DNA of 64,000 bases, from NCBI GenBank assembly GCA_026192395.1, contig WACF01000001.1, forward strand, positions 1,325,637 through 1,389,636, read 5' to 3'. Shown here piece by piece: positions 47,041 to 55,059 of the stretch (positions within the stretch are counted from its first letter, which is position 1; each line of letters begins with the position of its first letter). The position numbers and the translations under genes were made by a program. The notes below the pieces were generated by a model. It saw only the letters and a program-made list of their open reading frames with translations. It was not told where the DNA came from and did no database searches. This DNA comes from Proteobacteria bacterium 005FR1. Lineage in GTDB: Bacteria; Pseudomonadota; Gammaproteobacteria; Pseudomonadales; Cellvibrionaceae.

Positions 47041-47085
47041 TTCTCAGCTCGAACCTTCTCAGCTCGAACCTTCTCAGCTCCAACC
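47041..47085. repeat. 15-bp tandem repeat, three units
   Basis: Two exact TTCTCAGCTCGAACC units and a third with one change, followed by the partial TTCTG. It fills most of the 68-bp convergent gap between moaE and the hemerythrin-like gene. Confidence 0.85.
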
Positions 47086-47100
47086 TTCTGAATGGCCTCG

Positions 47101-47709
47101 TCAGACCGCGGGAGTGGGTCTGTTGATCGCCCGCGCAGTTGCACCCGCCATCACGCCGCTTTCCGCCTTGGTGATCGCATTATAGAGATCACGATATTCT
47201 GCAATGATGCCTTTTCCGAACAAGGGATCCTTCCGGTGCACAACCGAGGCGAGCATGCTGTCCCACTCCGCGTCGCTCACATGCTCGGCCATTAGCGGAT
47301 AGACGTGGCGGTTTTCGCGATTGATGTGCTCGAGCTGTTTGATCAGAAATTCCCGTGTGACAGTCACGAGCAAATCAGCAGGTACCGGATTATCGTTGGC
47401 CACCATGTTGAAGAGATTGCTCGCGCGATGGGTCAGCGCTTCCAGTTCTTTGTGCTCGCTTTTCATTGCCCACAGTTCTCGCGCATCACCCACTCCCTTG
47501 TCCAGAAGCAGATCGAATACCTCATCTTCCAGGGGATGGTGATATTGCTCGGGATAGAACTGCACGTAATCGAAGATATCCAGGATTACCGATATGTGAG
47601 CTCGCCAGGATTGATGAAATTCGTAGTAGCTGACTTCCGCTTCCAGGCAACGCAGCAGACGCAGAAAGTTATGATGATCCGCAAACAGTTGTGATTGTGC
47701 TGGGTGCAT
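47101..47709 (-). CDS. Hemerythrin HHE-domain protein
   Basis: Four-helix bundle that probably carries a di-iron site for oxygen, nitric oxide or iron handling. Candidate ligands in order: His12-His13 (FADHHNFL), His38 (SWRAHISV), His57-His58 and Glu62 (EQYHHPLEDEVFD), His85 (KSEHKELE), His128 (EHINRENRHVYP) and Glu131, His135. PLEDEVFD is the HHE signature. Length 202. A strong GGAGGTG precedes the ATG. An FNR/Anr-type box lies 92 bp upstream, which fits low-oxygen or nitrosative control. Exact family role unknown. Confidence 0.87.
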   Translation of the reverse strand: MHPAQSQLFADHHNFLRLLRCLEAEVSYYEFHQSWRAHISVILDIFDYVQFYPEQYHHPLEDEVFDLLLDKGVGDARELWAMKSEHKELEALTHRASNLFNMVANDNPVPADLLVTVTREFLIKQLEHINRENRHVYPLMAEHVSDAEWDSMLASVVHRKDPLFGKGIIAEYRDLYNAITKAESGVMAGATARAINRPTPAV

Positions 47710-47800
47710 GATTCACCTCCCTCACCGGCCAACCCGGGGCTATCACACCACGGCGCTCAGTGATTGGACAACACCTCGACCCTCCTTAGATGCCTTTCAT

Positions 47801-47814
47801 TTGATCTGCTTCAA
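47801..47814 (-). promoter_or_regulatory. FNR/Anr/Dnr-type box upstream of the hemerythrin gene
   Basis: TTGATCTGCTTCAA matches the palindrome TTGAT-N4-ATCAA at nine of ten fixed positions. It lies in the 198-bp gap between rsmJ and the hemerythrin-like gene, both on the minus strand. Confidence 0.6.
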
Positions 47815-47907
47815 AGGCGCCTGCAATTATCGGCGCCGGACAAGACCGAAGCAGCATAAACATGGGAGCCCATTAGAAAAGCTGGATATTAAACAGCTGG
47901 TCTGGGA

Positions 47908-48756
47908 CTAGTGGTTTCCGGTCTCGGGGCGCTGCAGCTTTTTAAGTGCATAGACATCGAAGCGGATGGATTTTCCGGTGAAGCTCAGACTCGGCGATCC
48001 GCTGCTTCCCAGCGAAGGCGCGTGGCGGGGTCGCTTTACGACCACCCTGTTGCGCGCGCGCTCAAGCGCCAGTTCGAGAAGGCGATCCGCATCCACATCT
48101 TCGCCGACGATGTCCTGGAATAGTTGCATTCCCTTTTTCACTTTCGCTGACTTGGCCCGCTCAGGGAACATGGTGTCGATGTAGATGACTTCGGGAAGCT
48201 CGGCCTCTTCATTTTGGAACAGCTGATCATCGGAAAGGCGCTCGATGCTGTCGGCGGAAACCAACTGGATGCGTTGGAGAATGCGAAGCAGGTTCTCGTC
48301 TCCGTTTTCGGCACAACTCCGTGCCCGCGCCAGACCATCCTCGAGCAAATGGAAGACCAGCGGGTTGCGCTCAAACAGTCGCACCTGACAACCGTAGCGC
48401 GCGAGAACGAAACCGTCCTGCCCGAGCCCGGCGGTAACATCCCACACCAGGGGATGGACTCCGGAACGAACGCCAACGGCTTTTACAAGATCGGGAGTCG
48501 CTTCCTGATGCTGGCGACGAAACCCCATTGTGCCGCCCACAAAGTCCACTCTCACCGGACCCGGCGCCTTTGGGCCGACCTGCTGCATGGCAAGGCCGCT
48601 TTCGGCAAGCTGTAGCTGCCAGCTTCCCGGTGGCAAGTGGGAGGAATCCTCGACCAGGGCGAGATTCAAATCGGCGGCGAGCTGGCGAGCGCGGTCCAGC
48701 AGCGCCGGCTGGCAACAAACCAGAGAGACGGTAGCCGCTGCGGGCAAATCGGACAT
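47908..48756 (-). CDS. rsmJ: 16S rRNA (guanine-1516 N2) methyltransferase
   Basis: SAM-dependent methyltransferase of the RsmJ (YhiQ) family acting on 16S rRNA. VRVDFVGGTMGFRRQHQ, then PLVWDVTAGLGQDGFVLARYG (SAM-binding DxTAGLGxD) and VIYIDTMFPERAKSAKVKKGM (catalytic DPMFP-like motif, here DTMFP with Thr for Pro) are the family signatures. Length 282. The N-terminal domain has a Cys pair (VCCQPAL). Stand-alone gene. Confidence 0.94.
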   Translation of the reverse strand: MSDLPAAATVSLVCCQPALLDRARQLAADLNLALVEDSSHLPPGSWQLQLAESGLAMQQVGPKAPGPVRVDFVGGTMGFRRQHQEATPDLVKAVGVRSGVHPLVWDVTAGLGQDGFVLARYGCQVRLFERNPLVFHLLEDGLARARSCAENGDENLLRILQRIQLVSADSIERLSDDQLFQNEEAELPEVIYIDTMFPERAKSAKVKKGMQLFQDIVGEDVDADRLLELALERARNRVVVKRPRHAPSLGSSGSPSLSFTGKSIRFDVYALKKLQRPETGNH

Positions 48757-48831
48757 TGGGATGTTACCGGGAAGACCTAACAGGAATGAATCGAATAAAG
48801 GGGCCGTAAGCGAATGAGGCGCCCCAGCACT

Positions 48832-49326
48832 TCAGCCCTTGGCCTCGCCCGCCAGCCGACGGGAGGATTGGCTATATTGGTCAAGAAAACCTGGAAGCGA
48901 GGCAGCCTGGTCGACACTCACCAGGTCGTCGCAACTATAGCTTTGAAGGCCACCGCGGTGGTTGGTCGAACCAAAGACGATGTATTCCCGGTCCACTGCG
49001 AGCTGGCGATGGCAATCGCTGATATCCACCCGGAAGCGGATACGCCCGCCCTGCTCACCTTTCCAACCATCGACAACCGAAGCGTTATACCGATAGCCCT
49101 GAATAGCCACCACTTTCGCTCCGGACAGGGAGGGATTGATCAGACTGCCGACACTCTCAATTCTGACCCGGGACACCCATTCCGCGCGCTGGTACTGCTT
49201 GGCCCATTCCGGCGACGGGGAAGATTCTGCGGCGGCGTTGATCGCAGTGAGGCCAAGGAATGAAACGATGGCTCCAACGACAAGCTTCAGTCGAAAATCC
49301 AGCGGCATGGCAGTCAGATACTTCAT
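48832..49326 (-). CDS. Predicted secreted protein of unknown function
   Basis: No family recognised. A signal peptide (KLVVGAIVSFLGLTAINAAAE, cut after AAA near residue 33) leads into a mature part of about 130 residues with strands such as AEWVSRVRIESVGSL and GRIRFRVDISDC, and two cysteines (DC and YSCDD) that may form a disulfide. This pattern resembles a small beta-sandwich; proteins annotated as tissue-inhibitor-like in bacteria have a similar start, but I would not assign it. GGAG precedes the ATG at 49326. Runs toward rsmJ on the same strand. Confidence 0.7.
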   Translation of the reverse strand: MKYLTAMPLDFRLKLVVGAIVSFLGLTAINAAAESSPSPEWAKQYQRAEWVSRVRIESVGSLINPSLSGAKVVAIQGYRYNASVVDGWKGEQGGRIRFRVDISDCHRQLAVDREYIVFGSTNHRGGLQSYSCDDLVSVDQAASLPGFLDQYSQSSRRLAGEAKG

Positions 49327-49462
49327 GGAATCTCCGGAGGATGAGCAGTTCGAGCGAGTTAGCATACACACTCGAAAGAGCCCTCGCCACCCGTGAATTT
49401 CGTTCCACCTTTCTCCAGCCCGGAAAGGAAAATGGCACGACGGCAAGATCGGAAATACTCGT

Positions 49463-51784
49463 TTAGAACGCCGCCCGGAAGACTTCCTTCAGATTGGTGA
49501 CCGGAACGAACTCGATTTCCCGCCGAATCGTTTCGTCGATTTCGCTCAGGTCCTTGACGTTGTCTTTGGGCAAAATAACGCGAGTGATTCCCGTGCGGCG
49601 CGCAGCCAGGGCTTTTTCCTTCACGCCGCCAACGGGAAGAACCAGTCCGGCAAGGGTGATTTCCCCCGTCATGGCGGTGTCACTGCGCACCGGCTTATCC
49701 AGATACAGCGACAGCATCGAGGTGGCCATCGTGACCCCCGCGGATGGACCATCCTTGGGAATCGCGCCGGCCGGAACGTGAACATGAATGCCGTTACTTT
49801 GTAGCTTGTCGCGGGAAATTCCCAAGTTGTCCGCCTGGGACCAGATATAACTCTGGGCTGCTTGTGCGGACTCTTTCATGACCTCACCTAGCTGTCCGGT
49901 GAGGGTCAGTCCCTTTCCGCCTGGCATCAGCACCGCTTCCACGAACAGCACGTCACCACCCGCTTCGGTCCAGGCCAGACCGGTGGTAATACCCGGCACT
50001 GTTTCCTGACGCAGTTTTTCGACAAAGAAGCGTTCCGGACCCAGCAGGTCGGGAAGCTGCGATGGCTCAACTGACACCGGCTCGTCGTTTCCCTCCGCAA
50101 AACGAACCGCCAGCTTGCGAACCACGCGGGCAACCTGTCGATTCAGTTCGCGCACGCCCGCCTCGCGGGTATAGCGTCGCACGATTTGCTCGAGGACCGC
50201 ATCTGACATCCGCACTTTTTCTTCACTGAGATTCACTTCCTTCAACTGGCGAGGCACCAGATATCGCCGCGCGATCTGCACCTTTTCCTCTTCGGTGTAA
50301 CCGCTGAGCCGGAGCACTTCCATGCGGTCCAACAAGGGACGTGGAATCGTGTCCAGCGTGTTGGCGGTTGCAACGAAGAAGACCCGGGACAAATCGAAGG
50401 GCAGATCGAGATAGTTGTCCCGAAATTCCACGTTCTGGGACGGATCGAGAATTTCCATCAGGGCCGCGGAGGGGTCGCCCCTATAGTCGCGCCCCAGCTT
50501 GTCGATCTCATCGAGCAGCAGCAAGGGATTGTTCACGCCCTTGTTGCGGATGGCCTGGATGATTCGGCCCGGCATCGCGCCGATGTAGGTGCGCCGATGT
50601 CCGCGCAGTTCCGACTCGTCGTGCAGTCCGCCCATGGCGATGCGTTCGAATTCCCGCCCCAGTGCGCGGGCGATGGATTGACCCAGCGAGGTCTTGCCCA
50701 CGCCGGGACCGCCGACAAAACAGAGGATCGCGCCACGGGACCGGGGGTTGAGCTTGCGCACCGCCAGATGCTCGATGATGCGCTCCTTTACTTCAGCAAG
50801 ATCGAAGTGATCCTGGTCGAGAATCGCCCGGGCATGGCCCAAGTCCAGATTGTCCTCGGTGCTCTTGCTCCAGGGCAGCTCGGCGACCAGCTCCAGATAA
50901 CCGCGAATGAGCTGATAGTCCTGCGCCGCCGGCGGCAGACGCTCCAGACGATCCAGCTCACGGTCCGCGACCTTCTGCGCGGCTTCGGGCAGATTGCGCT
51001 CTTCCAGCTTCTGGCGGAGTTCTTCGACTTCCGCCTGCTCCGGATTCTGTTCGCCCAGTTCTTTCTGAATCGCCGCCATCTGCTTGCGCAGCATGTACTG
51101 GCGTTGTTCCTGTGATACGTTGCTTGCTGCCTGGTTGGCGATTTCCTGTTGTATGGTGAGCACCTGGATTTCGTGATTCAGGTAGTCGTGAATAAGTCGC
51201 AGCGCCTGCAGACGACTGTTGGCCTCGTGAATGGCTTGTTGCTTCTTCACATCCAGCCTCAGAAGCGACGCGAGTACAAACACGTGGTCGAGCGGATCGC
51301 GCAGCGATTCCAGCATTTGCACGAGCAGCCCCTTGGGCCAGTCGGAGGTCATCAGTTCCTCCACTTGCCGGGCCTGTTCCAGCACGTCGCGATGCAATGC
51401 TTCCACTTCACTGCTTTGATCGCTCGGCAGCGGAACTACCTTGAAGCGCGCCTGCTGATACGGGTTGGTCGAATCCACATCTTCGATCTGCACGCGCTCG
51501 AGTCCGCGCAGCGAAATGCTGATGCCCCCGTTGGAGCGCCGCTCCATTTTGCGGATAAGCGCACGGGTGCCGATCGCGTACAGGTCTTGTTGCGAAGGCG
51601 CATCGACCGCGCTATCTCGTTGGGCCACCACCACCAGCGTCTTTTCCTCGCCCGCCAGGGCGGCTTCGACCGCTGCGATGGAACGCGCACGGCCGACCAC
51701 AACCGGATGCTCCATGTGAACCATAAGCACCATTTCTTTGATGGGCAGCAAAGGGAGGACTTCCGTGGACGCTTCTGAACTCAT
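49463..51784 (-). CDS. lon: ATP-dependent protease Lon
   Basis: Hexameric AAA+ serine protease that degrades damaged and regulatory proteins. N-terminal LAN domain (LPLLPIKEMVLMVHMEHPVVV onward), coiled coil around 190-270, Walker A GGPGVGKTSLGQ, Walker B LLLLDEIDKL, and a C-terminal protease domain with catalytic Ser in KDGPSAGVT and Lys in GGVKEKALAA. Length 773. It is coupled by ATGA to an Hsp20 gene and is not beside clpX, so it is probably a second Lon of the AsrA type. The frame extends 98 codons upstream across the Hsp20 gene in another frame, which I exclude. Confidence 0.95.
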   Translation of the reverse strand: MSSEASTEVLPLLPIKEMVLMVHMEHPVVVGRARSIAAVEAALAGEEKTLVVVAQRDSAVDAPSQQDLYAIGTRALIRKMERRSNGGISISLRGLERVQIEDVDSTNPYQQARFKVVPLPSDQSSEVEALHRDVLEQARQVEELMTSDWPKGLLVQMLESLRDPLDHVFVLASLLRLDVKKQQAIHEANSRLQALRLIHDYLNHEIQVLTIQQEIANQAASNVSQEQRQYMLRKQMAAIQKELGEQNPEQAEVEELRQKLEERNLPEAAQKVADRELDRLERLPPAAQDYQLIRGYLELVAELPWSKSTEDNLDLGHARAILDQDHFDLAEVKERIIEHLAVRKLNPRSRGAILCFVGGPGVGKTSLGQSIARALGREFERIAMGGLHDESELRGHRRTYIGAMPGRIIQAIRNKGVNNPLLLLDEIDKLGRDYRGDPSAALMEILDPSQNVEFRDNYLDLPFDLSRVFFVATANTLDTIPRPLLDRMEVLRLSGYTEEEKVQIARRYLVPRQLKEVNLSEEKVRMSDAVLEQIVRRYTREAGVRELNRQVARVVRKLAVRFAEGNDEPVSVEPSQLPDLLGPERFFVEKLRQETVPGITTGLAWTEAGGDVLFVEAVLMPGGKGLTLTGQLGEVMKESAQAAQSYIWSQADNLGISRDKLQSNGIHVHVPAGAIPKDGPSAGVTMATSMLSLYLDKPVRSDTAMTGEITLAGLVLPVGGVKEKALAARRTGITRVILPKDNVKDLSEIDETIRREIEFVPVTNLKEVFRAAF

Positions 51785-52092
51785 GATGCATCTTCCTTTT
51801 GCAACTGGATCAACAACATGCCTTCGCGGTATTCCCAGCGAATACTGTCGGTGGCGATTGTGAAGGGCAGCTCGACGATGCGCTCGAAGCGGCTGTAGCT
51901 GATCTCCAGCGAATGATAGAAGTATCCCTCTTCGAGCAGCATGTCCCGACGGCAGCCGCGGATTCGCAAGGTGTTTCGGTGCACGACGATCTCGACTTCC
52001 TCGGGGCATACGCCGGCGACTTCCAGCTTGATGAACCACCGCTCGCCCAAATGCAGCACATCTGCCGGCGGTTTCCACAGCCCGAATTCCAT
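51781..52092 (-). CDS. Small heat shock protein (Hsp20/alpha-crystallin)
   Basis: ATP-independent chaperone holding partly unfolded proteins. The 103 residues are little more than the alpha-crystallin domain: KLEVAGVCPEEVEIVVHRNTL (strands with the LP/AGV hallmark) and REGMLLIQLQ, a variant of the A-x-x-x-n-G-v-L motif. N- and C-terminal arms are very short and the IxI oligomerisation motif is missing, so it may form small oligomers. Its stop overlaps the lon start as ATGA. Confidence 0.86.
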   Translation of the reverse strand: MEFGLWKPPADVLHLGERWFIKLEVAGVCPEEVEIVVHRNTLRIRGCRRDMLLEEGYFYHSLEISYSRFERIVELPFTIATDSIRWEYREGMLLIQLQKEDAS

Positions 52093-52156
52093 GACTCTCT
52101 CCCTTGCTGGTGCACGTTCCGGATAACAGCGCCTGTATCGCTGCGACGGAAGCTCA

Positions 52157-52192
52157 AAGAGTTGACACTTGGGACTTGGCGATCAGGCGATT
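52157..52192 (-). repeat. Degenerate heptamer tract after the CBS gene
   Basis: On the minus strand, beginning nine bases after the CBS stop codon, units such as AATCGCC, GATCGCC, AAGTCCC and AAGTGTC can be read. It is the most decayed tract and the call is tentative. Confidence 0.4.
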
Positions 52193-52201
52193 GTTGCCAT
52201 T

Positions 52202-52666
52202 TCACTCGCTGGCGGCGGAGCTGTCCTGGCGCGGTGGCGCGAGGGAATCCATACCGATCATGCCAAGCAAGTCGGCCAGCTCGGCGGTCACTACCTGCAA
52301 GACGTCGTCCATGCGAAAAACGCCGAGCAAATAACCCGCCTCATCCAGCACGGGCAGCTGACGCACGTTCTCCGAGCGCATCAATTCGGCGGCCTCCCAG
52401 AGGGTGGCGTTTTCGTCCACCTCGATGAGGTCGGTGCTCATGATCTCCGCCACGTTCAGCGTTTCGGACTCGCGATTGGCGGCCACCACCTGCGTCACCA
52501 GATCGTGAGCGGTGACCAGTCCCACCGGACGGGACAGACCGCCTTCGCGCTCGACGACCACCACGCAAGTCACGTCGTTGACTCGCATCAGCTCCGCCGC
52601 GGTACAGGCCGAGCCGTTCTCATCGATGATCACGGGATCCCGTTCACAGAGGTCCCCTACTTTCAT
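52202..52666 (-). CDS. Two-CBS-domain protein
   Basis: A 154-residue stand-alone Bateman module. CBS1 begins VGDLCERDPVIIDENGSACTAA and contains HDLVTQVV at its end; CBS2 begins VAEIMSTDLIEVDENATLWEAA and ends VFRMDDVLQVV. Such modules bind adenosine nucleotides and act as regulatory subunits; the partner is not evident. AGGAG precedes the ATG. It lies just upstream of hsp20-lon on the same strand. Confidence 0.9.
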   Translation of the reverse strand: MKVGDLCERDPVIIDENGSACTAAELMRVNDVTCVVVVEREGGLSRPVGLVTAHDLVTQVVAANRESETLNVAEIMSTDLIEVDENATLWEAAELMRSENVRQLPVLDEAGYLLGVFRMDDVLQVVTAELADLLGMIGMDSLAPPRQDSSAASE

Positions 52667-52735
52667 GCTGTTGCTCCTGTTGAGGCGAATACGGGGCGAT
52701 CTCGGCCAACCCCGAAGGCCGGTGAACGAATGTGG

Positions 52736-53776
52736 CTAGCAGGATGTGAGCCGTTTTCGCAGCTGGTAGGCCGCGCCGAGCAGTCCCAGGCGGGCTTCAG
52801 TAATCAGAACGGTGTCGATGTCGAGAAGGTAATGGCTGAACTGGAGATGATTCTCGAATCGACTGCGAAAGGAACTGGCGGCGAGAAAGTCCGCGATGCG
52901 AGGCAAAATTCCACCCGCGAGGTAAACGGTGCCGCGGGTCCCGAGATCGAGGGCCACATCCGCAGCCGCCGTGCCGAGAATGCCACAGAAGCGGTCCAGC
53001 ACCTGAGCCGAGAAGGAGTGACCGTCCGCCAGCGCTGCTGCCGTGACTTCGGCCGGATCGCCTACCGGCGCGACTTGCTGACCGTGGACTTCGGCGCAGG
53101 CGCGATACAGATTGCACAGGCCGCGCCCGGAGAGAATGTCTTCGCGCTGAACGTTGCCCAGCTGCCTCTGCAGCACCTGCAGCACGGCGACTTCCTCGTC
53201 GTCGAAGGGCGCGAAGCGCGCGTGGCCGCCTTCGGTGGGAATGGCTGACCAGGTGAGGCAACCGCCAAGATCTTGGTCGGAAGCGAGCACATTGGGGTAG
53301 AGCGCCGCCACGCCAAGCCCTGTCCCCGGGCCGATGACGGCTGACGCCAGTCCGGCCGAGCCCCTGCTCGGTCCGCCGACCGGCGCCGATGATGCGCCGA
53401 TTCTGAAGTACTGCTCCGGCACCAGCGTGACAGCGCCATAAGCCGCTGCGAGGAAGTCGTTCACGACTTCGAGCTTCGGCCAACCGAAGCGACTTTGCAA
53501 TTCCCTGCGGGAAAAAGCCCATTCACCGTTGCTCACCTTCACCCAATCGTTCTGTACCGGCGCGGCAATGGCGAGACAGACCGCCTGAGCATTAGCCGCC
53601 TCGGGCAGCTCACGCTGGGCGGCATCGATGGCACTGTAAATGGAGGGAAAGTCCCTGACCGGTGCGATCCACAGGCCGAACCATTCGCCGCTGACCGCAT
53701 CGAGGCAGCCAAAGCGGGCGTTGGTTCCGCCAATGTCCGCAACCAGTATCGGCAGAGTGTTGGAGAATTCCGGCAT
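52736..53776 (-). CDS. glk: Glucokinase
   Basis: ROK-unrelated, Glk-family hexokinase that phosphorylates glucose with ATP. LVADIGGTNARFG is the phosphate-binding motif, VVNDFLAAAYG contains the catalytic Asp, SAVIGPGTGLGVAAL the second phosphate loop, and PTEGGHARFAP the glucose-binding segment. Length 346. No neighbouring sugar operon is visible. Confidence 0.93.
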   Translation of the reverse strand: MPEFSNTLPILVADIGGTNARFGCLDAVSGEWFGLWIAPVRDFPSIYSAIDAAQRELPEAANAQAVCLAIAAPVQNDWVKVSNGEWAFSRRELQSRFGWPKLEVVNDFLAAAYGAVTLVPEQYFRIGASSAPVGGPSRGSAGLASAVIGPGTGLGVAALYPNVLASDQDLGGCLTWSAIPTEGGHARFAPFDDEEVAVLQVLQRQLGNVQREDILSGRGLCNLYRACAEVHGQQVAPVGDPAEVTAAALADGHSFSAQVLDRFCGILGTAAADVALDLGTRGTVYLAGGILPRIADFLAASSFRSRFENHLQFSHYLLDIDTVLITEARLGLLGAAYQLRKRLTSC

Positions 53777-53910
53777 TTGCTTACACTGCTTGCCTCTGCG
53801 CGGATCGCGTCCGCGAGGCTATCTCTGAATCGCTGGAAGAGACTGAGAACGAGCTTGGCAGCAGTTGGGGCGATCAGGCGTTTTGGCCCGGGGACTGAAT
53901 GCCTTCCCGC

Positions 53911-55041
53911 CTACTTGCCGAGAAAGGCGGCAATGCTTTCAGCAACGGCCATCTGCTGCGAATCGGTCAATCCCTGATACAAAGGCAGAGACAGGCAGCG
54001 CGCGCTACAAGTTTCAGCATTGGGCAGATGAAGATCGCCATAGCTGGCGTTCTGGGCGGGCTGCCGATACATGGGCATGGGATAGTGAATTGCGCTGGCT
54101 ATGCCCGCCTGCGCCAGATGGTCGCGCAGCTGATCGCGATTTTCGCACCGAATGGTGTACTGGGCGTAACAATGTTGGCGGCCAGGCAGGCTGCGCGGCA
54201 ACGCCAGGCCAAGCGGCTCGAGTTCGCGCAGAATGCGATCGTAATTGGCGGCGAGCCGGCGCCGCTCTTCGAGATGGTCATCGAGGTGCTGGAGTTTCAC
54301 GTCGAGCACCGCCGCCTGAATCGTGTCGAGGCGACTGTTGTAAGCGAATTCCGAATGGCGGTTCTGGGATAGGGTGCCGTGATTGATCAGCCTGCGAAGC
54401 CGCGCCGCGAAGTCCGCGTCATTGGTGGTGATCAACCCGCCATCGCCGAAGCAACCCAAAGGTTTGCTGGGATAGAAACTGAAACAGCCGGCAAGTCCGA
54501 AACTGCCAGCACAGCGCTCCCCGGAGCGGGCGCCAAAGGCCTGCGCCGCGTCTTCCACCACCACCAGGTCGTGTCGGTCGGCTACCCGCATGATCGCGTC
54601 CATGTCCGGACATTGCCCGAAGATGTGTACCGGCAGGATAGCGCGAGTCCTCTCGGTGACAGCAGCCTCGAGCGCGGCGGGATCCAGGTTCATATCGTCC
54701 GTACGGATGTCCACATAAACCGCGCGCGCGCCGGTCTGGTGGATAGCCTCGGCAGTGGCCCAGAAGGTAAACGGGGAAGTAATCACCTCGTCACCGGGGC
54801 CGACGCCGGCGGCTCGCAGTGAGAGCATCAATGCATCAGTACCGGAATTGACACCGATCGCGTGCTTCACACCAAGGTAGTGCGCGGCATTCACTTCGAA
54901 GCGGTGCACCGCCTCGCCGCAGACGAAATCGCCGCGCGCGAGAACCTGCGCGATGGCAACTCCGATGGGATCCCGCATCTGTTCGTGCAGGGGTTTCAGA
55001 TCCACCATGGGAATCTGGATCGGAGAAGGTCTCTGCTGCAT
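53911..55041 (-). CDS. DegT/DnrJ/EryC1 sugar aminotransferase, GnnB-like
   Basis: PLP aminotransferase acting on a nucleotide-linked keto-sugar. GVNSGTDALMLSLRA, VVEDAAQAFGARSGER and the PLP lysine in FSFYPSKPLGCFGDGG are the family signatures. Length 376. It lies 18 bp after a Gfo/Idh/MocA oxidoreductase. That pairing fits GnnA/GnnB, which turn UDP-GlcNAc into the 3-amino sugar for amide-linked lipid A, but the same pair also serves O-antigen sugars, so the substrate is inferred. Confidence 0.88.
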   Translation of the reverse strand: MQQRPSPIQIPMVDLKPLHEQMRDPIGVAIAQVLARGDFVCGEAVHRFEVNAAHYLGVKHAIGVNSGTDALMLSLRAAGVGPGDEVITSPFTFWATAEAIHQTGARAVYVDIRTDDMNLDPAALEAAVTERTRAILPVHIFGQCPDMDAIMRVADRHDLVVVEDAAQAFGARSGERCAGSFGLAGCFSFYPSKPLGCFGDGGLITTNDADFAARLRRLINHGTLSQNRHSEFAYNSRLDTIQAAVLDVKLQHLDDHLEERRRLAANYDRILRELEPLGLALPRSLPGRQHCYAQYTIRCENRDQLRDHLAQAGIASAIHYPMPMYRQPAQNASYGDLHLPNAETCSARCLSLPLYQGLTDSQQMAVAESIAAFLGK

Positions 55042-55059
55042 GTTGGTTCTTTTTCGTTG

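Noticed and set aside
52093-52201. Heat-shock sigma-32 promoter before hsp20-lon
   Set aside because: A loose CTTTGAG and CGATACAG pair exists, but the match to CTTGAA and CCCCATNT is too poor to report.
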